Shown: positions 1 to 7,649, counted from the stretch's first letter. The stretch: 20,928 nt of DNA from an uncultured Filifactor sp. (GCA_947254385.1 CAMYCP010000001.1:1-20928); one strand, 5' to 3'. Made by a program: numbers and translations. Notes: generated by a model from the sequence alone, not told the origin.

Positions 1-24
1 TCGATTTTACTTTTTTTATTATTT

Positions 25-1158
25 TTAATTATTTTTGAAAAATTCGTCTACGCCGTCAGCTATTCCTTTTACTATTTTGTTTTGATATTCGTCGGTTGCC
101 ATAAGGGCGTCTTCTTTTGGGTTACTCATGTAGCCCATTTCAACTATACTCACCGGAACATTACACCAGTTGATGCCGCTCATGGTGTCCGTTTCCCACA
201 CTCGTTCTTTTTTGCATGATGTGGCGGATACCAGATTGTCAAGTATAGAAGTTGACAATGCTTTACTTTTTTTATACATGGAGGCATTGTAAGGGTTGTT
301 TTGCGTTTGACATATCGTCATCGCTCCGTGAAGTGATTTGTCGTCCATTCCGTTGGCATGAATTCTTAAAAAGGCGTCCGCTTTCGCATCGTTTGCAATT
401 TTTGCACGTTCGATGTTGCTTATATTAACATCGTTTGAGGTACGTGTCATAATTACGTTGTATCCCCTGTTTGTGAGTTCTTTTTGAAGTTTTAAGGATA
501 CCATGAGTGTAAGTTCATATTCGTTAAGTTTGCTTGTAGGTCCGTATGTTCCGCTTGATACCTTGGGTTTCATTTTTTTAGAGCCCGGGCCTATGGGTTC
601 TTTTTCATTGTTGCCTTTTTTTTGATGTCCGGGATCGATTGCGATTGTAAGGTTGTTGTTTTTAATTTCCGCCTTGGCGGTATTTTTATTGTTGTTTTTA
701 ATTTCCGTCTTGGCGGTATTTTTATTGTTGTTTTTTATTTCACTTTTCTTTAAAACCCAATCGGATTTTACGTATCTTGTCTTTGAGTCTACCCATACGC
801 TCCACCAACCGTCCTTTTTTTCTATTCCGTTAAGTTCTTCTCCGGAATTTACCGTCGCATAAATTATTGCATCTTCCGACGGTTTTTCACGTATGTTGAC
901 TTTATCTTGCGTTATCAGAGGAAATGTTACGGTAGGTTCAAGTTCCACTTTTTCGTTTGTTTCACTGAATAAATCTTCGGTTTCAATTTTTTCAGCAAAG
1001 CGCAGGGCGGTTTCGGCAAATTTTTTACTGCTCGTATTTTCCGCCGATTTTACGGGTGCGGCGCTCGCCACGGGTTGTCTTATTTTTTTAAATGTAGTAA
1101 ATGATATTAAAATTAAAAACACTAAAAAAATAAGCATGATATATTTTATTATTTTCAT
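25..1158 (-). CDS. N-acetylmuramoyl-L-alanine amidase with SH3b domain (exported, membrane-anchored)
   Basis: This 377-residue protein should cut the amide bond between N-acetylmuramic acid and the stem peptide of peptidoglycan outside the cell. A hydrophobic segment at about residues 4-22 acts as signal or anchor. A bacterial SH3 domain spans about 78-137 (VNIREKPS start, DGWWSVWV core). A Lys/Asn-rich linker with a 12-residue repeat follows, and the amidase_3 domain runs from about 170 to the end. Visible zinc-site and catalytic residues are H178 in IDPGH, a Glu in NEYELTL (213 or 215), H267 in LRIHANG, and E340 in VEMGYMSNP. The start codon overlaps the stop of the upstream YARHG gene by 4 bases (ATGA), so the two are probably translationally coupled. 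A role in wall remodelling fits the family; the exact process (division, sporulation, pilus passage) cannot be told from sequence. Confidence 0.93.
   Translation of the reverse strand: MKIIKYIMLIFLVFLILISFTTFKKIRQPVASAAPVKSAENTSSKKFAETALRFAEKIETEDLFSETNEKVELEPTVTFPLITQDKVNIREKPSEDAIIYATVNSGEELNGIEKKDGWWSVWVDSKTRYVKSDWVLKKSEIKNNNKNTAKTEIKNNNKNTAKAEIKNNNLTIAIDPGHQKKGNNEKEPIGPGSKKMKPKVSSGTYGPTSKLNEYELTLMVSLKLQKELTNRGYNVIMTRTSNDVNISNIERAKIANDAKADAFLRIHANGMDDKSLHGAMTICQTQNNPYNASMYKKSKALSTSILDNLVSATSCKKERVWETDTMSGINWCNVPVSIVEMGYMSNPKEDALMATDEYQNKIVKGIADGVDEFFKNN
653..741 (-). repeat. In-frame 36-bp tandem repeat in the amidase linker
   Basis: The unit is repeated about 2.4 times, with starts at 653, 689 and 725. 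It encodes the 12-residue unit [12 protein letters not shown] at about residues 140-169, a flexible basic spacer between the SH3b and catalytic domains. Copy number probably varies between strains by slippage (inference). Confidence 0.85.
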
Positions 1159-2585
1159 CTATATCCCTGTTCTTTTTCATATTGTATTATCAAATCTCTA
1201 TTTGCCGCTTCGTACGCATTGAACATAGTTTTTTCGTTGAAATCTTCCGGATCGATTAACGGAGTATACCATTCAAACTGCATAAAGTAGTTCATTAGGC
1301 TTTCATCTTTAAATTTTCTGCCGTAACGTGCGTACAGTTCATTTAGAGCGATACGGCACTGTTCTTTTGTAAAGCCTCTAAGTTCGGATTTGTCGATGTA
1401 GCGACTGTCACTGCCGTATAACATAAATTCTGAGCTGTTTATTACATTGTAGGAGTTTTGAGGTGTGACTAAAGGTTGAGGCGCGGCTTTTGCATTTTCC
1501 TCCATAACGCTTGAAGCTAATTTGTATAGCGCATATGAATCCGCATATGCTAAATTTATCCACTGAACAAGTTTAGTGTCGCTTTCATTGTTCATGTCGT
1601 CGTGGTTTATCGCTTCACTTTCTCCCTTTCCGGACGGATATTCCCTAAAGCGGACAGGGTCACCGTCATCAAAATAGAGTTTGGCGGAGTTGTCACCGAC
1701 GTAGTAGGCGTATACGAGATTACCTTCTTTATAGTAAAAGGAACGGTCATATTTGCCGCCGGTATTATTTTTGTTTACGCTTATAATTTTTAATTCATCT
1801 CCCGAATAGTAGGCGCTGCCTGCACCGGGCAATGTAATTTTGTTCAATGTGCCGTCTATTACGCCACTTGACAAGACATCGGTATATTTGGTGATTTTTT
1901 CGACCGTACTGTCCACGAGAGAAAGAGAAACTGCAACAGGCATATCGGATGCAGGAGTTTTCGGTTTTTCCGTCGGGTCTTCTTTTTTGACATCAGTTTT
2001 AGGTTCGGTTGTTTTCGATTTTTCGGCTGTTTCTTTTTTGGGAAATATGTCTATTATGCCTAAGTGATTGAGTGCAAATACCGAACCTGCGCATATACAT
2101 AAAACTACAATTATTGAAACTATTATAAGAGGCGCTTTGGATTTTTGTCCGGTTGCTCTTTGGGGTTTATTTCTTGTGTGTTTGTTTTGGTGTACGGGGG
2201 TTTCGACATCTACCGGTTTATATATTTTTTCTTTAGGATTTGTATATGTATTCGATGGAAATGTGCCTTGTGTGGATGTACCGGCAGAGAACACCCCGCT
2301 TTGCATATTGTCACCCTTTGCAGGAAAGTTATTGTTTTGAGTTTTTTCCGTATTTATAGATGTTTCGTTATAAGGCGATTTGAATGTGCCTTGTGTAGAT
2401 GTACCGGCAGAGAACACCCCGCTTCTAATATTGTCGCCCTTTGCAGGGAATGTATTGTTTTGTATACTTGATGTAAATGTTTTGCTTTGCAAATCGGATG
2501 TATCGGTAGAGTTTATCTTTGCACCGCAATATTTACAAAATTTCATTCCGGCGCTGATTTCATTGCCGCAATTTGAACATTTCAT
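1155..2585 (-). CDS. Zinc-ribbon, single-TM protein with C-terminal YARHG domain
   Basis: This 476-residue protein has no known enzymatic motif. It opens with a zinc ribbon (C3, C6, C17, C20: CSNCG then CKYCG). Next is a low-complexity region with two copies of a 26-residue segment containing FPAKGD and [14 protein letters not shown], at about 43-68 and 84-109. One transmembrane helix lies at about 151-173. A Lys/Glu/Thr/Pro-rich stalk and an extracytoplasmic part follow, ending in a YARHG domain (about 395-475; [25 protein letters not shown], here abbreviated by its core [12 protein letters not shown]). YARHG domains are known as extracellular modules of unknown function, often paired with peptidases or zinc ribbons. 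The topology implied is ribbon inside, YARHG outside. It overlaps the amidase gene by 4 bases, suggesting a shared envelope role (inference). Confidence 0.82.
   Translation of the reverse strand: MKCSNCGNEISAGMKFCKYCGAKINSTDTSDLQSKTFTSSIQNNTFPAKGDNIRSGVFSAGTSTQGTFKSPYNETSINTEKTQNNNFPAKGDNMQSGVFSAGTSTQGTFPSNTYTNPKEKIYKPVDVETPVHQNKHTRNKPQRATGQKSKAPLIIVSIIVVLCICAGSVFALNHLGIIDIFPKKETAEKSKTTEPKTDVKKEDPTEKPKTPASDMPVAVSLSLVDSTVEKITKYTDVLSSGVIDGTLNKITLPGAGSAYYSGDELKIISVNKNNTGGKYDRSFYYKEGNLVYAYYVGDNSAKLYFDDGDPVRFREYPSGKGESEAINHDDMNNESDTKLVQWINLAYADSYALYKLASSVMEENAKAAPQPLVTPQNSYNVINSSEFMLYGSDSRYIDKSELRGFTKEQCRIALNELYARYGRKFKDESLMNYFMQFEWYTPLIDPEDFNEKTMFNAYEAANRDLIIQYEKEQGYR
2260..2462 (-). repeat. Internal duplication in the YARHG-protein gene, period 123 bp
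   Basis: Two copies of about 80 bp, at 2260-2339 and 2383-2462, differ by only a handful of bases. They code for the duplicated segment [21 protein letters not shown]. The near identity at DNA level suggests a recent duplication or ongoing gene conversion. Confidence 0.85.
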
Positions 2586-2640
2586 AATTTATCACCTACA
2601 AGTTTAATTCACTTTAAAAATTAACAGTAAAAAATTTGAG

Positions 2641-2712
2641 GACACCTCCAAAAATTCAAGCATGATAAAATATGACAACTTTGGTATTAAGAATGCAGAT
2701 TTTAGAGGTGTC
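2641..2712. repeat. 72-bp element with 14-15 bp terminal inverted repeats (copy A)
   Basis: The left end GACACCTCCAAAAAT (2641-2655) is the inverted complement of the right end ATTTTAGAGGTGTC (2699-2712), with one mismatch and one extra A. The inner part of the right end (GAATGCAG then ATTTTAGAGG) matches the corresponding arm of copies B, C and D. It lies between the two zinc-ribbon genes. It could be a MITE or the remnant ends of an insertion sequence, and as RNA it would fold into a long imperfect hairpin. Confidence 0.65.
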
Positions 2713-2764
2713 TATGGTTTTGTATCCGTCGTATTTAAGATTTTTTAAAACAATAAATCTTAGG

Positions 2765-2844
2765 GCATCTCTAAAAATTAATAAAATTTGATACATTGTA
2801 AAATCAATATTTTAACTTTTGAAAATGAAGTTTTTAGAGGTTCT
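2765..2844 (-). repeat. Dispersed 3'-UTR element (copy B)
   Basis: This 80-bp AT-rich element begins 2 bases after the TAG stop of the three-ribbon gene, reading on the minus strand. Its near arm is CCTCTAAAAACTTCATTTTC and its far arm ends TTTTTAGAGATGC, so the ends can pair. It aligns along nearly its whole length with copies C (7553-7643) and D (20607-20696). It may act as a 3' hairpin in the transcript. Confidence 0.7.
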
Positions 2845-2846
2845 TC

Positions 2847-3758
2847 CTATTTAATTTTTGTTCCACATTCAGAACAGAATAATGTATCGGAATCCATTTT
2901 TGCTCCGCAATTCGGGCATACATTGATTTTTACTTCGGATGCGTTGTATTCTCCTGTAATTGCGGGGGTATCCGTTTGCATATCGGTTTCAGAGGTTTTA
3001 TTTGAAACAATCGCCGGACTTTCTTCAGTTACGGGTGCAGTCTTATCTAATGATGGTATCGTACAAGTTGTTTCAATTTTTTGAGCGGAGATTTCGATTT
3101 CTTTCGTGTCCGAATTTTCTGCCCGTGTTTCATTTATGATGTTGCAGGTTTCAGCAGGGTTTTCATTTATGATGTCGCAGGTTTCAGTGGGGTTTTCATT
3201 TATGATGTCGCAGGTTTCGGCAGGGTTTTCATTTATGATTTCACAATTTTCCGCCCGTGTTTCTGTTACAACATCACAAGTTTCAAATTCCTGTTCGTTA
3301 TTTACCGGGGTACCGCATTTTATGCAAAATTTCATTTCATCTTTTAATGCGGCTCCGCAGTTAGCACACGTTTTTTCAGGTTTTGTTTCTTCAGTTTTTA
3401 AAACTTCGGGGAGTTTTGTGCCGCATTTTGCACAAAAAACACTACCTTTAGGAATTTCAGCGCCACATTTTTCGCATACGGCTATTCCTTTTATATCTTG
3501 GATTTGTTTTTTCAAGTCTTTTATTTTTTCTTCAGACTTGTTTACTTCATCGAGCAAAGCATCAATATCGGTATTTATTCCGGTGATATTTTCTTTTATG
3601 AAGATTTCACCGATTTTTAAGCCGTTATTTTTAATAAGACGTGTTTCGTTTGCAATCATTGAATTGAGTTTGGATATTTCCGCCATTTCCTTTGTTTTTT
3701 CCGCCGTTTTATTTGTAACATCGGAAATTTTATTTCCTAAATCTTCAAAAAAGCCCAT
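2847..3758 (-). CDS. Three-zinc-ribbon protein with cysteine-periodic 11-residue repeats
   Basis: This is a predicted cytoplasmic protein of 303 residues from the preferred start. An amphipathic or coiled-coil N-terminus (about 1-90, MGFFEDLGNKISDV) is followed by zinc ribbons at C95/C98/C109/C112 and C131/C134/C145/C148. About five units of an 11-residue repeat of the type ETCDIINENPA follow at 159-213, with Cys at 161, 172, 183, 194 and 205. An acidic Thr/Ser-rich linker leads to a third ribbon at C281/C284/C295/C298. The ATG at 3758 is preceded by AAGGAGGT and matches the start typical of this ribbon family. An in-frame ATG at 3809 also has a GGAGGT site and would add 17 residues. No enzyme domain is seen and the function is unknown. 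It follows the pilin-like genes on the same strand with no terminator visible between. Confidence 0.82.
   Translation of the reverse strand: MGFFEDLGNKISDVTNKTAEKTKEMAEISKLNSMIANETRLIKNNGLKIGEIFIKENITGINTDIDALLDEVNKSEEKIKDLKKQIQDIKGIAVCEKCGAEIPKGSVFCAKCGTKLPEVLKTEETKPEKTCANCGAALKDEMKFCIKCGTPVNNEQEFETCDVVTETRAENCEIINENPAETCDIINENPTETCDIINENPAETCNIINETRAENSDTKEIEISAQKIETTCTIPSLDKTAPVTEESPAIVSNKTSETDMQTDTPAITGEYNASEVKINVCPNCGAKMDSDTLFCSECGTKIK
3128..3259 (-). repeat. 33-bp tandem repeat inside the three-ribbon gene
   Basis: Four close copies start at 3128, 3161, 3194 and 3227, exactly 33 bp apart, marked by TTTCATTTATGAT on the plus strand. Each encodes one 11-residue Cys-containing unit, and more diverged units flank them. 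The conserved in-frame period means that changes in copy number keep the protein intact. Confidence 0.9.
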
Positions 3759-3762
3759 AATT

Positions 3763-3820
3763 ACCTCCTTAAAATTTATTAAAAAATCATAATACTTGCC
3801 GAAAGACATTTTTTACCTCC
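3763..3820 (-). promoter_or_regulatory. Two in-frame ribosome-binding site/start pairs
   Basis: GGAGGT (3815-3820) precedes ATG 3809, and AAGGAGGT (3763-3770) precedes ATG 3758 in the same frame. The downstream pair is the stronger match and gives the family-typical N-terminus. The upstream pair could give a minor longer form. Confidence 0.6.
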
Positions 3821-3837
3821 GAAATTTTAAAAAACTT

Positions 3838-4428
3838 TTATCCGCCACACGAAACTACAAAATCATAGCGTGTATTTTTTTCTCCAAATAGAGAAATTTG
3901 AAAACTTCTGTCGTCCAGCCGCTTGATACTCATTTTTTCAACTCCGAGCGCAATTTCATAAAAGCGTTCCGTGCCGTGCATTATACGAGAAGTTGAGTAT
4001 CTGTAGTCGATGTTTTTGTTGTCGTAAAAGTTTATGCTTTTTTTAGGTGTGTCCGGGCGTATCCGTATGTAGGCACGTCCGTCCGAATATACGGGGCGTA
4101 TTTTGGAATATCCCGCAGGGGCGTAGCTTATTTTATTGTCACGTATTTTTTTAAGCTCTATGCATAAGATATCCGTATCCTGCATATTTATATCCGTTAT
4201 GTTGCCGGATATGTCGCATATATTTCCGACATCGTAAGCTGAATCGAATAAAGTTTTTATTCTTAAGGCGGCACTTTCAAGGTCGGATGTTGAAAGTGTA
4301 GTTTTTCGAGAATTTTCCGAGATTTTGCCGCTTGCTATGAAAAATCTTCTCATATTTACCCACAATATGAGCGACAGTAATATCGCAACTATTACTTCGA
4401 GCAACAAGAAGCCTTTATTTTTCTTCAA
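3838..4428 (-). CDS. PilW/ComGF-like minor pseudopilin
   Basis: This is a predicted type IV prepilin-like protein of 196 residues. Its N-terminal class III signal is KKNKG|FLLLEVIVAILLSL, with Gly-6 at the cleavage site and Glu at +5, followed by the usual long hydrophobic helix. I choose a TTG start at 4428. It lies 9 bases after AAGGA and puts a short basic leader before the cleavage site. The ATG at 4458 would add ten residues and has no good site. The gene then overlaps the upstream pseudopilin gene by 14 bases. The globular part has no motif I recognise. By gene order and by being the last and largest E5-bearing member, it resembles PilW/GspJ subunits of the pilus tip complex, but this assignment is by analogy. 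Confidence 0.75.
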   Translation of the reverse strand: MKKNKGFLLLEVIVAILLSLILWVNMRRFFIASGKISENSRKTTLSTSDLESAALRIKTLFDSAYDVGNICDISGNITDINMQDTDILCIELKKIRDNKISYAPAGYSKIRPVYSDGRAYIRIRPDTPKKSINFYDNKNIDYRYSTSRIMHGTERFYEIALGVEKMSIKRLDDRSFQISLFGEKNTRYDFVVSCGG

Positions 4429-4873
4429 AAAAATGTATCCTTCCGCTAACCGGTACAATGGTAAGTTTATAATCTATACGTCTTACGCCGGAATAAAAAG
4501 TGAGCGCACGCTCTTCATCTTCCCTTGAAATATTGCGAATGTTTATTTTTATGTTGACGGGTGATGAAATTTCTCTCTTATCTTTGTTAAACAGTTTAAC
4601 TTTAGGAGATGCCGTACCCGAGGCGTATGTTTTGTTTTCTCCGCCGAAAAGTTCATATTGCCATTTTCCGTCTTTAAAGAAAAGTTTTAGCCTTATATTT
4701 TCTATACCCGACATGGAAAGCTTTATACCATAATTTCCGGCTTGCTCCACTTCGGTTAAAAAATTTTTTTCTTCCTGCCTTGCATTTATTTCAAATGCCG
4801 AATATATCCCGCCAATCGTTGTTATTAAAGCTAAAACTACGATTATTTCAATGAGTGTAAATCCTCTACGCAT
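4415..4873 (-). CDS. GspH/FimT-like type II pseudopilin
   Basis: A 152-residue protein with a near-perfect prepilin signal, MRRG|FTLIEIIVVLALI: cleavage after Gly-4, Phe at +1 and Glu at +5. A hydrophobic helix to about residue 27 and a soluble C-terminal domain follow. The very short leader is typical of type II/IV pseudopilins processed by a PilD/ComC peptidase. The ATG at 4873 follows AAAGGT with normal spacing. It sits in the middle of the four-gene pilin-like cluster, at the place taken by GspH/FimT-like or ComGD-like genes in other clusters. Subtype assignment is tentative. Confidence 0.82.
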   Translation of the reverse strand: MRRGFTLIEIIVVLALITTIGGIYSAFEINARQEEKNFLTEVEQAGNYGIKLSMSGIENIRLKLFFKDGKWQYELFGGENKTYASGTASPKVKLFNKDKREISSPVNIKINIRNISREDEERALTFYSGVRRIDYKLTIVPVSGRIHFFEEK

Positions 4874-4929
4874 ATCATACCTTTTTGACTTTGAAATATT
4901 ATAATGTATGTAACTCGATTTTTGCCGTG

Positions 4930-5532
4930 TTATAAGCCATATACCAAATTTTCATCGTTCAGTACAATTTCCTCTCCCGACAATATTTTATCATATTCTT
5001 CCTGTGTGATGACAGGACAAAAGCATATGAGACGGATATTTATATTGTATTTACCTTTTCTGTCACTGATTATGTATGAGATTATCGACGCTAAACGATA
5101 TTGTTCGGTTACGTCTTTGCTATACCTGTAATATACAAGTTTCGGCGTTTCGTAAGTTTGGGGAGTAAAGGAGTTTTCATAAATTTCAAATTCTCCTGAA
5201 GAGTATTTACGAAAAAAGTCACTGTTATATGAAATGATTGAATTTCCTAAGATTTGTAGTGCTACACGTTCGTTAAGATCATGAATATCTATTGCAGGAT
5301 TTTGTGCAATTTCAGCTTTAAACATATTGTAAGAAGCGTCACATATGGATTTTTTCAAATATGTTTCAGCTATGACTTTAAAGTTGTTTCGTTCAATTTC
5401 AGTTTTTATTATCCTTTTGTCGATACTTGGGTTATATGATGACGTTTTCAGTTTTAAGAGATTTAACACCATGGTAAATACTACAATACAACTTACAAGC
5501 ACGATTAATAATATAGTCCCTTTTTGTTTCAA
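4930..5532 (-). CDS. PilX/GspK-like minor pseudopilin lacking Glu at +5
   Basis: This 200-residue protein begins MKQKG|TILLIVLVSCIVVFTM, which has the basic leader, Gly and hydrophobic stretch of a prepilin. Position +5 is Ile rather than Glu. Loss of E5 is known in PilX- and GspK-type subunits, which sit at the very tip and need not pair with a subunit ahead of them. The start is TTG at 5532, two bases after the stop of the upstream gene, with GAGAGGT overlapping that stop, so translation is probably coupled. The rest has no recognisable domain. PilX-like is inferred from signal type and gene order. Confidence 0.75.
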   Translation of the reverse strand: MKQKGTILLIVLVSCIVVFTMVLNLLKLKTSSYNPSIDKRIIKTEIERNNFKVIAETYLKKSICDASYNMFKAEIAQNPAIDIHDLNERVALQILGNSIISYNSDFFRKYSSGEFEIYENSFTPQTYETPKLVYYRYSKDVTEQYRLASIISYIISDRKGKYNINIRLICFCPVITQEEYDKILSGEEIVLNDENLVYGL

Positions 5533-5534
5533 AC

Positions 5535-5834
5535 TTACCTCTCTCTTAAAATAACATAAGTTTCAGTTTTTCCTGAGTTGTTTTTGACATAAAAAGTGTA
5601 TTTCGATACGGGAGAAGAGTTTATATAAACCGTATCTGAAGTTGCGTCGGACGGTATTTTACTATTTATTTCAGTTTCCAAAAAGAGCATTTTTTCAGCA
5701 TAATCTTTATCTTTTATTTTGCGGGAGTGAATATATTGAAACATATTTGTTATCGTACTTACAAAAAGAGAAAAAATCAATATTGAAAATAATACTTCAA
5801 TTAGTAAAAAACCTTTTAATTTGTAGGTTTTCAT
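5535..5834 (-). CDS. PilV/GspI-like minor pseudopilin
   Basis: A short 99-residue protein with the signal KLKG|FLLIEVLFSILIFSL: cleavage after Gly-8 and Glu at +5. The hydrophobic helix runs to about residue 28 and is followed by only about 65 residues of soluble domain. It is the first gene of the cluster, with AAAGGA before the ATG and a promoter at 5936-5964. GspI/PilV/ComGE-like proteins are the usual small members. The four together could form a tip or initiation complex for a pilus or pseudopilus, but no motor ATPase, platform protein, major pilin or prepilin peptidase is in the window. Confidence 0.78.
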   Translation of the reverse strand: MKTYKLKGFLLIEVLFSILIFSLFVSTITNMFQYIHSRKIKDKDYAEKMLFLETEINSKIPSDATSDTVYINSSPVSKYTFYVKNNSGKTETYVILRER

Positions 5835-5935
5835 AAATTTAATTCCTTTAAAGCGATATATTTTTTATCTTTGTTAAAAAATTTAGATAGTGTTCAACTT
5901 GTATTTCAATTTAGATTTTAGTTATACTACATAAA

Positions 5936-5964
5936 ATTATACTTTATTCCTTGTTTGTTTTCAA
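5936..5964 (-). promoter_or_regulatory. Sigma-A-type promoter for the pseudopilin cluster
   Basis: On the minus strand TTGAAA (5959-5964) is separated by 17 bases from TATAAT (5936-5941), an excellent vegetative promoter. It lies about 100 bases upstream of the first pseudopilin gene and just past the symporter terminator. Confidence 0.75.
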
Positions 5965-5967
5965 CGT

Positions 5968-6000
5968 AAAAAAACAGGCGAAATACACGCCTGTTTCTTT
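5968..6000 (-). terminator. Intrinsic terminator of the symporter gene
   Basis: A 9-bp perfect stem (AAACAGGCG, 5972-5980, with CGCCTGTTT, 5988-5996) has a 7-base loop and a run of T on the minus strand. The plus strand also carries a T-rich tail (5994-6006), so it could stop transcription both ways. Confidence 0.9.
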
Positions 6001-6003
6001 TTT

Positions 6004-7416
6004 TTATTTCCAGTAATCCAGTGAAGTTGAATCAAGTCCGATGTCTTTTGCTTTAAATACCGGATTTTTTCCGTCGGCTTTTTGTTTTTCATAGTCGCGG
6101 AGTGCTTTTATTGCGACATTTCCAAGTATCAGTATGGCGGGCAGGTTTATAAGCGCCATTATTCCCATCAGAAGATCCGCTATATCCCAAGCGAGTGCTT
6201 GCTTTTGTATGGCACCGACAAATATTATGAGGGTTGCAAGTATTCTGTATCCGAGCATGAACTGATTGCTTGGAACTTTTTTGTTTATATATGACAAGTT
6301 GTTGTCCACATAGTACAGGTTGCCGATTAATGTGGTGAATGCAAACAGTATCAGGGCGAATGTCACGAAATAATGCCCATAATTTCCCATAAGGCGTGAA
6401 AGTGCCTCCTGAACATAAGGCGCACCGTCCAATTCTTTTGAAGGTTCAACACCCGAGCTTAAGCACATGAATGCGGTAGCCGAACATATCAGAATCGTGT
6501 CGATGAATACGGAAAGCATTTGTACCAGACCTTGTTTTACAGGGTGACTTACGTCGGCGGATGCGGCGGCGTTAGGTGCGGAACCTATGCCGGCTTCGTT
6601 TGAGTAAAGCCCGCGTTTTATTCCGTACATCATGCTCGAAGATGCGACTCCTGCAAATATTGCCTTGAAATTGAACGCATCTTCAAAAATACGTGCAAAT
6701 ACAGTCGGCAGATAAGTCAGGTTGGTGAGTATCATTATTATTGAAATTAAAATATATATTACGCCCATAAACGGCACGAGGGTAGACGTAAATTTAATTA
6801 TACGTTTGCCTCCGCCAAGGACGCAATAGCCGGTTATGAGTGCAAGTACAGCCCCTATAATAAGCGGAGTTTTAGCGGGATCATAAAAGCTGTACACTTT
6901 AAAACTTGTTTGAAGATTGTATGCGGCAAGCATATTGAATCCTACCGCATAAGTTAAAATCAAAGATACGGCGAAGATAACACCCAAGGTACGTGTTTTA
7001 AGCGCACTTTCTATATAATAGGACGGGCCGCCGTAGCTGTTTTCAGAATCTTTTTTCTTATAAATTTGAGCCAATGTGGATTCTATAAAAGCGGACGCTC
7101 CGCCTATTATAGCGATAAGCCACATCCAAAATACCGCACCGTAACCGCCTAAGCAGATTGCACTGGATACTCCGACGATATTTCCGGTGCCTACACGTGA
7201 CGCCGTGGATACCATGAGCGCCTGAAACGAAGAAACGGATCCTTCTTTGGCGGGCTTTTCCATTACTACGCTTATTGATTCTTTAAACAGCCTGAGTTGT
7301 AAAAATCCGGTTTTTATCGTGAAATATAAGCCTACTCCCAAAAGTAAAATTATGAGTATCGGGTAATACAGGAGAGAGTTTATTGGAGCAATTAAACTAT
7401 CCAAAAATTCAGCCAT
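6004..7416 (-). CDS. AGCS-family sodium:alanine/glycine (or glutamine) symporter
   Basis: A 470-residue polytopic membrane protein of the alanine/glycine:cation symporter family (TC 2.A.25), full length, with about ten to eleven hydrophobic helices. Family signatures are plain: RVGTGNIVGVSSAICLGGYG with WMWLIAIIGGASAFIEST, and KRGLYSNEAGIGSAPNAAAS. It should import a small neutral amino acid with sodium; substrate choice (Ala, Gly or Gln) cannot be read from the sequence. The ATG follows AAGGAGG with ideal spacing. It is monocistronic, ending in its own terminator, and the next gene upstream is a glutaminase, which makes glutamine a plausible substrate. Confidence 0.95.
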   Translation of the reverse strand: MAEFLDSLIAPINSLLYYPILIILLLGVGLYFTIKTGFLQLRLFKESISVVMEKPAKEGSVSSFQALMVSTASRVGTGNIVGVSSAICLGGYGAVFWMWLIAIIGGASAFIESTLAQIYKKKDSENSYGGPSYYIESALKTRTLGVIFAVSLILTYAVGFNMLAAYNLQTSFKVYSFYDPAKTPLIIGAVLALITGYCVLGGGKRIIKFTSTLVPFMGVIYILISIIMILTNLTYLPTVFARIFEDAFNFKAIFAGVASSSMMYGIKRGLYSNEAGIGSAPNAAASADVSHPVKQGLVQMLSVFIDTILICSATAFMCLSSGVEPSKELDGAPYVQEALSRLMGNYGHYFVTFALILFAFTTLIGNLYYVDNNLSYINKKVPSNQFMLGYRILATLIIFVGAIQKQALAWDIADLLMGIMALINLPAILILGNVAIKALRDYEKQKADGKNPVFKAKDIGLDSTSLDYWK

Positions 7417-7552
7417 GATGCGCCTCCTTGAAAAATTAATGAGTTTAAAAAGGGAACTACTGAAAATTCAAAATAACAAATTACATTAAATTCAGCTGAT
7501 AGTAATTTTAAACAGCAAAAAATACAGTTTTCGGATATGCTATAATACAAAA

Positions 7553-7643
7553 GCATCTATAAAAATTGATAAAAATTAAAAAAATAGAATTTGATATATT
7601 ATAAAATTAAAATTTTATTTTTTTGAGAATGGAGTTTTTAGAT
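7553..7643 (-). repeat. Dispersed 3'-UTR element (copy C)
   Basis: About 91 bp, starting about 6 bases after the TGA of the glutaminase gene on the minus strand. The near arm is TCTAAAAACTCCATTCTC and the far arm ends TTTTTATAGATGC. It aligns closely with copies B and D, including the shared core ATTTTATAAT. No other terminator is visible after the glutaminase gene. Confidence 0.7.
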
Positions 7644-7649
7644 TTTTCC

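Noticed and set aside
2641-2844. Truncated insertion sequence with transposase remnant
   Set aside because: No transposase-like coding is seen in or between copies A and B; only non-coding ends are present.
3128-3290. CRISPR-like array of 33-bp repeats
   Set aside because: The units are contiguous with no spacers and are in frame with a protein repeat.
3106-3792. 228-residue plus-strand open frame opposite the three-ribbon gene
   Set aside because: Its repeats are the antisense reading of the 33-bp repeats. It lacks a ribosome-binding site, and the minus-strand frame has clear zinc ribbons.
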